Positions 35,868 to 47,600 of a DNA stretch of 64,000 bases are shown piece by piece; the stretch's first letter is position 1; each line of letters starts with the position of its first letter. A program made the translations under genes and the position numbers. This stretch comes from Ambrosia x helenae (taxonomy: Eukaryota > Streptophyta > Magnoliopsida > Asterales > Asteraceae). The stretch covers positions 1,364,001 to 1,428,000 of the forward strand of contig CM061231.1 of assembly GCA_030844895.1 (NCBI GenBank), read 5' to 3'. Below the pieces are notes generated by a model, which saw nothing but the letters and a program-made list of their open reading frames with translations, did not search any database and had not been told where the DNA came from.

Positions 35868-37328
35868 ATCATACCGGTTTCATAGAACTCTTCAAATAAT
35901 CTCACAAAATCATCTTCCATCAACGACCAAAAGTGTTTAATAAAGAAAAAATTAAACCCGTCTGGACCCGGGGCCTTTTCAGACCCGCATTCTGTAATAG
36001 CTTCTTTAATCTCCTCCCTGGAAAAACACGCGACCAACTCGTCTTTCTTTTCAGCTAGAACCTGTTTAAAATTATCACACAAAAACAAGGGTCTTTTAGG
36101 ATTAGTATCACTAAAAAGCCCTCTAAAGAACCGAAGGACTTCCCGTTTGACTAACGGAGGTTTAGAAATCCAATCCCCGTTAACCATAACCCCAGGGATA
36201 TTATTCGCCGCTTTCCTGCCATTAATACATCGTGAAAATAAGCTGAATTTTCATCTCCCGCAGACGCCCAATTCACCCTAGATTTCTGCTTCAAATCCTT
36301 ATTCTTCAAAAATAATAATCTATCCACCTCTTTCTTGCTTTCCTCCCACACCCACAACTCCTCCTCCTCTAAATCACGGTTCTCCATGTCCAACTCTAGA
36401 CTTCTGATATCATTCCTGAGATTCTCCAGGTCTGCCTCTTCTTTAGTTTTAACCGAAACCCACCATTTTTTAAGCGCCATCTTTACCGCTGCTAACTTTT
36501 TAAAATCACCAAATCTGCTGGGCCCTCAACACGAGCGTTTGACCAGGCCTCCTTAACAATGTCTTCACACCCATCTCGATCAAGCCACGAATTAAACCAC
36601 TTGAACGGTTTAGCGCCAAAATTAGAATCACAAATCGTTAACAAAATGGGGCAATGATCAGATAATTCTCTTGGTAACGCTCTAAGACAAGCCCCATTCC
36701 ACCTATTAAAAAAAGTTCTGACAAACCAACATTCTATCGATTTTGCTCATCTTAGCTGACTTCCCCGTACCTGTTAAAAAAGTGAACCTACTACCCTGCA
36801 TTTTAAATTCTTGTAAGCATGCTTCATCAATGAAAGAATTAAAATCCCGAGCGGCACTATTATTAAATTTTGAATTTTTTCTCTCACAATCCCATCTAAC
36901 CGAGTTGAAATCCCCAATAAAAATCCACATCCCTTCCATACCTCGCATTAACGCCAAAAGACGCTCCCACAACGATCTTTTTTCCCCTACTCTCTGCGGA
37001 GCGTAAACGTTAACCACATTAACCAAAGTACCGTCTTCAACCAGGTTACCAGAAGTCAAAATGAAATTTTGATCCGAAATGGTTTTTGTTTTCTTGAACC
37101 TCCTCGGATTCCAGATACTGATCAGACCTCCAGATTTGCCCTTAGCCCCCACAACATCATAACCAAAATTCCCATTTCCCCAAACCAAAGACAAGTCAAA
37201 ACTATCGGAATCGACTAACATAGATTCTTGAATACCCAAAAAATCAACCTTAAACTTCGAAACCAAACCTTTAATCCAAGAGGCTTTACCCATCGCCCCT
37301 ACCCCCCTGATATTCGAGGACAAAAAAT

Positions 37329-38964
37329 TCATTTCTTACCTGATTGTAACCCTTCATCTTCAATGGTTTTTGACACCAAACCTTCGAATTGCTGTAAATC
37401 AACTCCAAGTCGGTTCGCAAATTCAATCGTAATCTCTTTCTCCTGGTCTTTCGGATCCTCGGCAGACGAGCCTTCATCATCCATGACGGTTTGTTCTTGG
37501 GCAGGCATTTGTATCGGCTCCTCGTTGTCATCGTCAATCAACACCTGAAATGAGTTAGAGGTCTGGACCGGCTCATGACCCCTGGTCTTAACAACATTGC
37601 AATCCAGGCTCAATATGAAAGGGTTTAAATTGAATGGATCATCAGGAGATAGTTCACAATTTTTGGGCCCCTTAGTGGGCCGGTCATTACTGCTGTTGTA
37701 GTTGCCCCCTGAGTTAAAGCCCACACCTAAAATCTTTTTAACATATTTCTTTCTTTTAAGGATGTTGACCGAGTTTCCAAGGTCAACAGAATCACAGTTC
37801 AAATCTTGTCCCACGATTACCGGATCCTCATTAATTGGAGTAACAATCATCATTAATTCCTTCCATCTTTTCATCCCTTTCCAAAATAGGAGACTCCTCC
37901 GGTTCAGGCACCATCTCCGCCACCGGAACACCCTCTTCCTCCGTCTCCATGGTTTTGCATCCCAGAGTACTAGAAACCTCATCAACGAAATCCGTTATCC
38001 ACTCCTTCTCCACTTCCTCCACCCAAATTTTATACGTTTCCCCCGCCACTTCAGAAACAGCACTTCTTTAACCCGAGCACCATGACTGACAACGACCCCA
38101 ATGTACTGAAACGAGGAGTCCAACTCCAGCCAACCCAACTCTGGTTTCTTTACCACCGAGCCAAAGAAACTCCCAATGTTACCAAGAACTGTATCGTCTA
38201 ACAAACCCAACGGAGTACCCATCACTTTCAGCCATGCAACACGTTCAAAAGGTATCTCCTGACCTTCCCAAACCGCCCCCGAACTGAAAACTTCAGGCCT
38301 TCCAAGTATCTCACCCAACGCCATCAAAGCATGATCCTTGGTTCGAAAAACAATCAGAACCACCAATCCCCCCATACACCGAACTACCCTTCCCCCAATT
38401 TCATCTCCAAAAGAATCGAGTATATACTCTTAAGAACATCCAGCGAGGTTAGTTTAACAACTAACATCTCCCTTTTAAGTTCTCAAAAGCACTTACCGAA
38501 TCTTCGATCTCAATCGTTTTCCCGACGGCTTCCCCTGTAAAGGCTTCCTTAAAAGACATTGTGTTGGATACAAACGCATTCTTGGGCCCCTGCTCCCTGG
38601 AACCTGCAGCAATTGAGGGTTGTCCACCCTTCTTCGGTGGAACAAACGATCTCCGTTCATTCAATTCCCCTTCCTCCAACACGAAACGAGCCACATTCAC
38701 CTTCAGTTTGTAATCACCCAATCGAATGGCTGATAACACCTTCACCATCTCACCACGATCCTTTACGTCCAACAAAGAAACGAATGCAAACCTTCTACCT
38801 TCCTTATCTCTTTTCCTAGCCACATAGATATCAAAGATAGACCCAAAATTCCTTATCTCTTTTGCCAAATCCGCTCCACTACATCTGTCCGAGAGATTTG
38901 TGACGTAAAATTTTGTTAATCTTGCCGTGATCTCCACCGGAATAGGTTTCCAGCGAGAGCCCAT
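37329..38964 (-). pseudogene. LINE ORF1 (RRM protein), frameshifted
   Basis: Starts with ATG at 38964. The first frame (38964-38461) has an RNA-recognition fold: RNP2-like KFYVTNLS and RNP1-like RRFAFVSL. The reading then moves by one base near 38461 and goes on at about 38460-37995 with a DUF4283-like stretch (GRPEVF, WLKVMGTPLGLL). It moves again near 37990 to an acidic, low-complexity tail (37985-37329). In L1 elements ORF1 binds the element RNA. It lies just upstream of ORF2 (start 37332), with a near-overlap as is usual in plant LINEs. At least two frameshifts make it non-functional. Confidence 0.8.
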
Positions 38965-39010
38965 GAGAGAGTTTTTTTTTGCTTTTTTATTACTGCATCA
39001 GTTTGAATGT

Positions 39011-41532
39011 AACTTAGTAGGTTCTGTAACATCATATTTATTTTAACTCTTAAGTCTATATCAATGTATTTCCTAATACATAATATTTTTGTTTTAGCTC
39101 CAAGTCTATAGCAATGTTTCATCAAATATTATCTCAAGAACTTAGTTATTATTATATATATATATTATTATTATATATAGTATTAATTTACAAGTTAGTT
39201 GTGCTTTATGGTGTTCGGGGGCGGAGGTTTCAAGCCCCCCCCCCCCCCCCCCGTTTTTTTTTGGAAAAAATAAGTATATTATATAAACCAAAACTAACGA
39301 TATATCGGACGATACAAGGTTCCCAAATATTGGTTGTTTTACCGAGTTTATCGTTTTTCTTTGTTTTTTTTTTTTTTTTCTCTTTTGGGTCCATTTTGAA
39401 AGATACAACCTAATTGTTTGATTTTGCCCATTTTTTCTTTAGGGAAAATCCAATTAAAAGCCTAAACCTAAATAAAACTCTAAACCCTCTCTGTACTCTG
39501 TCTCTCGATCTCACCCTGGTAGTTTCTATAAACAGAGGAATTTTATTGATTGAAAAGCTTAATTTACATTATGAATTACAAAGGCTTAAATAAGCCAAGT
39601 TACAACAGCCCATTCAATGAAAGGGGGGATCTTTAGGCAAAGAATAAGATGGTCAAAGACCACTATTAATCCTATCTAAATATATACAAAACTAATAATG
39701 AATGTGCTGAAAATCTGGATATTGTTTCGCTTATCTAAATTTCCTCTATAACGTCTGCGGTATGCGAACCTGCAGTTTTCACAAAAGTTTCTCATGCTGT
39801 GCAGACTTTTTGAGATGGGAAAATTTGCAAAGTCTTGGCTATATTTTCCAGGGAAATTCCCATTTTAGTTTATATTTCTTTTAAGTCATTTGAATATAAT
39901 TTGTTCGTTTGACCCGTTTGATTATAAGCAAGTCTCTACAAGATTACAAAAGTAATTATATTCTTGTTTTATGCCAATAGAATACAATTTATTCGTTTGA
40001 CCCGTTTGATTATAAGCAAACCTTTACATGATTACCAAAGCAATAATCAAGCCTCTACAAGATTACCAAAGTATTATATACTTGTTTTATGCCAATAGAA
40101 TACAATTTATTCGTTTGGCCCGTTTGATTATAAGCAAGCCTATACAAGATTACCAAAGTAATAATCATGGCTTTTCTAACCTTAATCGATCCTGTTTACT
40201 ATCTTTTGACTAGTTCATGCGATGCATTAACTAGTCGACTTGTTTGACTAAAATGGCGAACACCAACTTCCAACTAAAGTGGCCTTCGTCAATCTTAGCA
40301 ATCGCCTACTCGGTTAGTCAAGTATACTTTAACCTTCAACTAAGGTCATAAGCATACGTGGTTCCAAATTTATCTTGGACTATCTATCTAAGTCCTAATC
40401 ATGGATTCAAGCATACAACAAAACATACTACATATATACTATTTAGAAGTAATTAAGTAATAAATATATAAATATACATATATATTTATACGGAATGAAA
40501 CAAGATTTAAGTCATCAAGTGACTTACCTCGCGCAAAGTTTCCTTAGCCTCACATCCATGGCTCTGTGCCTACTTGAAGCCACTCGCATTCACACCTAAT
40601 ATGTGAATATTTGTTTAAGTTGTTAGAAACTTATTTGGAATATAACTACACATATTTTGGTAGTGTTTTTCCACAATTCAAGTTTTCTAACATTAACACA
40701 TGCCTAATTAACCAATGTCTAACACATAATCATTCATCAAAAACAACATTTAGTGTTTAGGAAGTGGGTATCTAGACAATCCTACGTGTTAAGTTCATAA
40801 AAAAAAACATTATTTCATTGCTGCACTTTTTGCACAGCAGCTGTTCTCATCCCATTTTCACCCATTTACAATCTAAATTAGCTCTTCTTGTTCAAATATA
40901 AAACGTAGAAGAATCAGATAGCTTTTCAACCATATATAAAACGTCTTAAACCGAGCTACGGCTGATTTTATATGAATTTTTTTAAAAATAAATCAGCAGC
41001 TTATATTTTTTTTACCCAACATGTCGTTACTTCGACCTAGCCACTGAATTCGACCTTTTTGACCCATATAATTTCCGAACCAGGATTCGCATTCAAAGAT
41101 AGTTTGAAGAGGACTTAAAGACCTTTCCAAGCATATGTGGTACATCTTCTAACGATTTTTCTGTGATTTTATACAATTATTACAAAACAGGCATGTAACC
41201 TATTTCGTTTTAATCATAAACTAGAATTTCTAACTTCCACATTCTTTTAAGCATTTTCACAAACACTTGACGGGTTTCATTATTCTAGCATTCTTTTCAT
41301 GACCAAATGTCACCTCTTATATACCATTTACCAAGTTCATCACAATTTAATGGTAATCTCATATCTAAACTCCTGTTTACTCAACAACTCATCATTATAA
41401 ACACATAATTTTAAGTCTTTAAGTGAGGTTTGTAACTAGTGACAAAACCCACTTCATATGTGTGTTCAAGAATAATCAAGATCTCTATATGGTTGAAATT
41501 GAATCATCTAAGTAGTGTTTATAGACATAATA
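39011..41532. other. Flank of the Tekay insertion, no recognised gene
   Basis: It includes a run of 18 C (39235-39252) next to GGGGGCGGAGGTTTCAAG and an imperfect tandem repeat at 39904-40170: TTCGTTTGACCCGTTTGATT recurs at 39904, 39992 and 40110 (one change), with CTTGTTTTATGCCAATAGAA between. The stretch 40490-41532 may be part of a minus-strand LTR that the Tekay element entered (a GGGGCGTTACA end lies at 52438-52448), but the second border was not found. Confidence 0.4.
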
Positions 41533-43572
41533 TGTAACCTTTGTACTTTTCGTATTTTCCATTCTAGTTCTTGTATTCTTGTATCTTTCCATTTTGTACC
41601 CTTGTAATCCCGAGCTTATGATCAATGGAAATGTATTTTATCAATTGCATTTAATCTTAATCTATAAACTTTATGTAGCGTCGCGTGATTCTTAATTTTC
41701 TTGTATTATGAATGCTATATTTAAACAAATTCCAAGCTTGCCGTTACTCGCTTCTTTTATGTTACTCATACCAATTCATGACGAGTCGCCATTATATTTT
41801 TACCCTATTCAATTTAGGCGTTATAACAAGGAACTTATTTAGTTAAGATCTTAATATATACTTATTATTAATAAAACATATATATATATAGATATATATA
41901 TATATTTAACAATACAAAAAAAAAATAATAATAATAATATTATGAAAAAAAAAAATTGGCTAAAGAATGGCCATTTCAAAAATGGCCGTACACTTTTTTT
42001 AATTTATTTATGGTTTTATTTTTTTTTATTTTTATTTTTTTCTTTTAAAGATATATTACCACTAATTAACTTCTAACCACCCTAATTAATTCATTAAATA
42101 CCCAACCCCTTCACCTCAACTATAAATACACCACTCCTACCCATTCTAACACTTGCTCATTTCTAAATCCTCTCTAAACCTCCAAATCTCTCAAGAATTC
42201 TCTCAAGAATAAGTGAGTTTCTCACTTCACCTTCAACCTCTCTTCTACTTTCTTCACTCCCCTCTTCTTCAAACCCTTTGAGGAAGCCTCTAGGACCTCT
42301 CTCCTATTTGCCATGGCAAATAAACATGAGTAGGGCACCAATTTGAGGCCTCAAATGTGGTCATCTTCTATTATCTTTTATGCACTAAGTTGTTAATAAT
42401 ACCAACCAAGTTCACCAACAACTCAATGATGGAGGGACTTGTGTTATGGTTCATGGTTGACAAAAGGAAGGCCAAGGCTCATCCAAACTAAGTCACCATA
42501 CCCTACTTTTTAAGTTATATTATATAAATACTAAATTATATAAACTCTACTAATTTAATAACTCGGAAAGGTTTGTGGATACATCCCTACCTTACCAATG
42601 CTTGACTCTCCTAACCATCCGAATCACCTCTACGGTGGTTTGTGTTTTGGTTCGCCTAAAAGGCTTGCTTGACTCTTATGACCATCTGAATCACTATCAT
42701 GGTGGTTTGTGTTTTGGTTCGCCTAAAAGGCTTGCATGACTCTCGTGAATCTATAATCTAAACTTAAACCTAAGACTCTTAATTTTTTTTAATTCTAGTT
42801 AACCAAGGCTAAGGAACTAATCCCCCAAGACTCATTCTTTTGGAACCTTGCTAAAACGCACCCAAAGGTGAGTTCATACTTGTCCCCTTTTTACTCTTTA
42901 TCACTTTTGGGGTGTAAACATGTATCTTATGCAAAACACACTAATGCTTTCATAAACACTCATGCTCAATCTATTAAACATACTTATATGCTACTTGCCA
43001 TGCTTATGATTCTTAGATACTTAGACATAAATCATTAACTATTATTAGCCCACTTAACATGTATAGCGCTATAGGACTAGCACACCGCCCCCTTTATGGG
43101 TCATTGTTAAGATTTAAACGGCCTAACATGAATATGTTAGGTATACGCTGTGGTACTCGCGGGTTTGAGTTATGTCTTTTGTATGATAGGTATGTGCAAT
43201 GCTATAGTATGAGATTTGAGTAAACCATTCTAAAATACTATGTATGTAAACTAAAACTAGTATGCTCACCAATGCTTTATGTGTTGACGGATATTTTATA
43301 CATGTTGCAGGAAATGTTTGATGCAAGATATTCAAGAAATCTACTTAGGATTGGACTAGAAACTCACGCTAGTTTAAGTTCTATATTTTGATGTCGTATT
43401 TCTCTTTTCATGAAAACAATTTGTATTCTGTTATCTTTTTAGACGATAATTATGCTATGAATGAAATTTTATCTTTAAATCATATTGTCACGAATTCTAG
43501 TGTCATGAAGTCTTTGAACAATCTACCACTAAGTCTCACCTCGATGATTCCGCCATCGGTTGGGGTGTGACA
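41533..43572 (+). repeat. Tekay 5' LTR
   Basis: 2,040 bp, TGTAACCTTTG to GGGGTGTGACA. It carries an (AT)n tract near 41878-41905 and a TATA-like CTATAAATACACC at about 42120, followed by a CT-rich transcribed leader. It promotes transcription of the element. Confidence 0.9.
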
Positions 43573-43573
43573 G

Positions 43574-43588
43574 ATTGGTATCAGAGCC
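43574..43588 (+). other. Tekay primer-binding site (initiator Met)
   Basis: ATTGGTATCAGAGCC follows the 5' LTR by one base. TGGTATCAGAGC is complementary to the 3' end of initiator tRNA-Met. Confidence 0.9.
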
Positions 43589-44636
43589 ATGACTATAGGG
43601 AATTAGGAAAATTGCCATGTTTTGACCTAGACTATAGTTAAGAACCTTTTTGACTATTCCTTTTTATCATGCTTAATATACTTGTTCTCCCTATCTTGCT
43701 TCTACTCCATTCTTTTGGTCTTTAAAACTTACCTTCCTAGTTGGTGGATTATTCTACACTCGAAGACACTCGTATACCACAAACGAAAGAAAATCACCAA
43801 AATAGGCGTGAAACCCTCACTTTGGTGATAACTTTCAATCCGCGTAAATCCTTTGTGTTTTTGAAACTACGCCAAGATAGGAGTGATATCCTCACCTTGG
43901 TGGAAATTTCACAATTCTCGTTCTAGTGGACACTTACCGATCGAAGGTTAGAATTAATTTTCTTACCACGTTGGACAAAGTGTACAAACCACACTCAAAG
44001 AAACGACCTCGCTAAGATAGGAGTGAAATCCGCAACTTAGCGACTAGTTTCAATCCTTGATATATTTTTTTTAAAATCTCGCCAAAGTCTCAAATTTACT
44101 AATGACAAGAAACATGTAGTAACTGGAAGGGTGAATACCGTTAACCGCAAGTCGGCGAGAGTATTTCCACCTATTAGGCCAAAGCATGTTTTCAAACTCA
44201 AAGGTAAATTCGAACCACTTTGGTTAGTCTAAGTTCCGTTCCGGAACACTCCAATGGCTTGCTTAAAACAAGCCCCTCATTTTATGTTAATATTATTTTC
44301 AATGATGTTTTCATGCTATGTTTTCACTACATATATTCGATTTTTTTTTTTTTTCACTACTCACAAAGGCTCTCAAAGACTCGCATCTCTAGTACTCTAG
44401 CAATCTCCAAACAATACTAATAATCGCAAACCAACACTAATTAAAGCTCCTTTATATTGTCTAAATGCACTATACTTGCTTATATTTATGTGTTATGCTT
44501 TGTAAAACAATGTGAAACTACATGCTACACTATGTGCATTGTATGCTTAATTCACATCTAAAAACAAAGACAAAATGCAATCTTTATACAAATAAACCAT
44601 TGATCAAAGCTCATAATCCTTTTGTTTATTCTATAG
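43589..44636 (+). other. Tekay untranslated leader
   Basis: About 1.05 kb between primer site and gag start. A sentence-like repeat (GCCAAGATAGGAGTGATATC, CTAAGATAGGAGTGAAATCC, AATAGGCGTGAAACCCTCAC) occurs three times around 43800-44030. No coding frame of note. Confidence 0.6.
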
Positions 44637-47600
44637 ATGTCTTCCATGTCAAACCGTATCTCAAGCAAGAACTCTAAGCAAAGCACCAACAAGAAAATGC
44701 TATCTTTCATGGCCAAGCAAATGGCCAAGGTCATACCCGATGTGGTTAGCAAAATCCAAGCCTCCGTAAGCCCTCACGGTTCAGTTGACTCAAGAGCCGA
44801 ATCCTCCAAAGCTACCTCCTTCACCTTTAAGCAATTTAACCTACATCGACCCGACTCTTTCACGGGAAATGATGGTGCTACCGCTATGCTCGAATGGTTC
44901 GACCACATCGAGCTAATCTTCATCAATAGCGAATGCCCTGACGATCTCCGCACTCGTCACGCCACTAGTGTCTTCAAATCAAGGGCACTCGAGTGGTGGA
45001 AAAGCGAGAGAGTCACCCGTGGAAACGAAGTCGCTTTAACTCTACCGTGGGAGGAAATCAAGCAACTCATGATTGAGGAGTTCTGCCCCGCACAAGAGAT
45101 TGAGCGACTCGAAGATGAGTTTTGGAAACTCAAGCAAAACAGTGGTGATAACCCAACCTATACCAATCGTTTCAAGCAACTCCTTGTCCTTGTACCTCAC
45201 CAATTCAACACCACTAAGAGAATCATAGCTAAGTATCTCAAAGGCCTCCCAACGAGTGTTCGTGATATCGTTGAAGGAGCCGAACCCACCACCCTAGAAA
45301 AAGCCATTCGTTTAGCTTCCAAAATCTCGGATAACCAAGTGAAAGATGGAACCTTAACTATCCCAAACACCACCAAAACCGTCAATCAAACCACCACCAT
45401 TCCCACCGACAAACCAAAGGAAGCCAAAACCCCATCAACCCATAGCAATAACCGCAAACGCAAATCCCGAAACCAAAACTATGCCGTTACCATTCCATCC
45501 ACCGAAGCTCAAGCTCCAACTCCCCTTAACCAAGTGCCTGCCAAGAAACCCTACACCGGCTCTTTCCCAAAATGTAACACGTGCCATTTTCATCACCCAC
45601 CAACCTCTACTTGCCGTTTCTGTACCAATTGTAACCGCTATGGGCACCTTGTCCAAACTTGCAAAACCGGCCTTAGAACCCCAAACAACCAACCTCTGGT
45701 TGCCAACCAACCCCGAGCCGCTAACCAACCTCCTCTAGCCATTGGCAATGGTCGTGCATGTTTTAAGTGTGGTGATCCTAGCCATTTTGCTCCTCAATGT
45801 ACCCGCAACAACCAAGCTCAAGTTCAAGCTCCGGCTCAAAATCAACCACCAAGGGGTCGCGCTTTCAACCTTAATGCGGCCCAAGCTCAAACTGAAAATG
45901 ATGTGGTGAACGGTACGTTCCTTGTTAATGGATCTTATGCATCTATACTCTTTGATACTGGTGCGGATAAGAGTTTCGTCTCTTTAGAATTTGAACCCTT
46001 ACTTGCTTGTGCACGATCTAAATTATCGGAACCTTTCACCGTTGAAGTCGCTAATGGTGAACCCATCTCTATTGATTTCATTATCAAAAACTGCACCTTG
46101 AATCTTAATGACCATGATTTCTCCATAGATCTAAATCCTATGCAATTGGGAAGTTTTGACATCATAGTAGGCATGGATTGGCTTGCGAAACATCGTGCCG
46201 AAGTTGTTTGTTTCGAAAAATTTATCCGTATACCGCTTCCTAGCGGTGACACTTTACAAATCTATGGTGAGAAAGCCTCCAAAGGACTCAAACTCATGTC
46301 TTGTACCAAAGCTCGAAAGTATCTCCGTAAGGAATATGTTGCATTCTTGGCTCATGTGGTAACAACCAAAGACAAGGAAAAAGGCATAAAAGACATACCT
46401 GTCGTTTGTGACTTTCCCGAGGTCTTTCCCGAAGATCTACCCGGTCTTCCTCCTGCTCGTTCTGTTGAACTTCGCATTGACCTCATACCCGGTGCTACAC
46501 CTGTTGCAAAAGCTCCTTATCGTCTTGCACCTTCCGAAATGCAAGAACTTGCTAGTCAACTCCAAGAATTGCTCGAAAAAGGCTTTATACGCCCGAGTAC
46601 TTCTCCCTGGGGTGCTCCTGTTTTGTTTGTTAAAAAGAAAGACGGATCTTTCCGTATGTGCATCGATTATCGTGAGCTTAACAAGCTTACTATCAAAAAC
46701 CGATACCCTCTCCCACGCATTGATGATCTCTTTGACCAGCTCCAAGGAGCTACTTGTTTCTCAAAAATCGATCTTCGTTCTGGATACCATCAACTTCAAA
46801 TCCACGAAGAAGATATTCCAAAAACTGCCTTTCGCACAAGATATGGTCACTACGAGTTCATGGTGATGCCTTTCGGTTTAACCAATGCACCCGCAGTATT
46901 CATGGATCTAATGAATCGAGTGTGTAAACCTTATTTGGATCGTTTTGTGATTGTCTTCATTGATGACATCTTGATCTATTCCAAATCCGAAGACGACCAT
47001 AAACGACATCTCCGTTTGATTCTAGAACTCCTACGTGCCGAACGACTTTATGCCAAGTTCTCTAAATGTGAATTTTGGTTAAAAGAAGTTCAATTCCTTG
47101 GGCATATTGTGAACGATAGGGGTATTCATGTTGATCCTGCCAAAATTGAAGCCGTTAAAAATTGGATTGCACCAAAATCTCCTACCGAAGTTCGTTCCTT
47201 TCTAGGATTGGCGGGTTACTACCGTCGGTTCATCTCCAACTTTTCCAAAATTGCTACACCACTCACCGCTTTGACTCAAAAATCCCAACCTTTCATTTGG
47301 GGTCCTAAGCAAGAAGAAGCCTTTGAAACCCTCAAGTCTATGCTTTGTGATGCTCCTATTCTAGCCCTTCCCGAGGGGAATGATGATTTCGTGGTTTATT
47401 GTGATGCATCAAATCAAGGTCTTGGTTGCGTTCTTATGCAACGAGGCAAAGTCATCGCATATGCATCAAGGCAACTCAAAATCCACGAAAGGAACTACAC
47501 CACTCACGATCTCGAACTTGGTGCTGCTGTTTTTGCCCTAAAAATCTGGAGACACTACCTTTATGGTATAAAATGTGTTGTATTTACCGACCACAAAAGC

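Larger units (their letters stand above)
32102..37332 (-). pseudogene. LINE ORF2 (endonuclease, reverse transcriptase, zf-RVT), broken
   Basis: ATG at 37332. The N-terminal 208 codons form an APE-type endonuclease: SSNIRGVG, LGIQES, VVNVYAP, FIGDFNSV and SKIDRMLV are the expected active-site neighbourhoods. After a frameshift near 36700 comes the linker (36480-36151), then RT start with EKAPGPDGFNFFFIKHFW (about 35980). The frame is cut at codon GMI by the solo LTR at 34165-35867 and resumes at 34160 with MINRECSLSFITLI. RT motifs: KIDFEKAYDNVNW, and YADD at about 33557-33568. The zf-RVT part lies at about 32500-32250 (CPMCNLADEGISHIFFEC). A stop/frameshift also lies near 33700. Inactive. Confidence 0.85.
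31900..38994 (-). mobile_element. Full-length L1-type LINE, split by a solo LTR
   Basis: The element lies on the minus strand: 5' end at 38994, poly(A) tail at about 31900-31911 (T-run on + strand). A 16-bp target duplication GCATCAGTTTGAATGT stands at 31884-31899 and 38995-39010. Without the inserted 1,708 bp (34165-35872) it is about 5.39 kb, normal for plant L1. Order along the minus strand: ORF1 with an RRM, ORF2 with endonuclease, reverse transcriptase and zf-RVT. Frameshifts in both ORFs plus the insertion make it inactive. Confidence 0.9.

Noticed and set aside
39235..39252. C18 run and the G26 run at 22554 as regulatory G-quadruplex sites
   Set aside because: Plain homopolymers of unsure length beside repeat-like sequence; no further support for a function.
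46408..46866. Overlapping frame within the Tekay polyprotein (and minus-strand frames at 45435-46745)
   Set aside because: Shadow frames of a strongly conserved reading; no independent homology.
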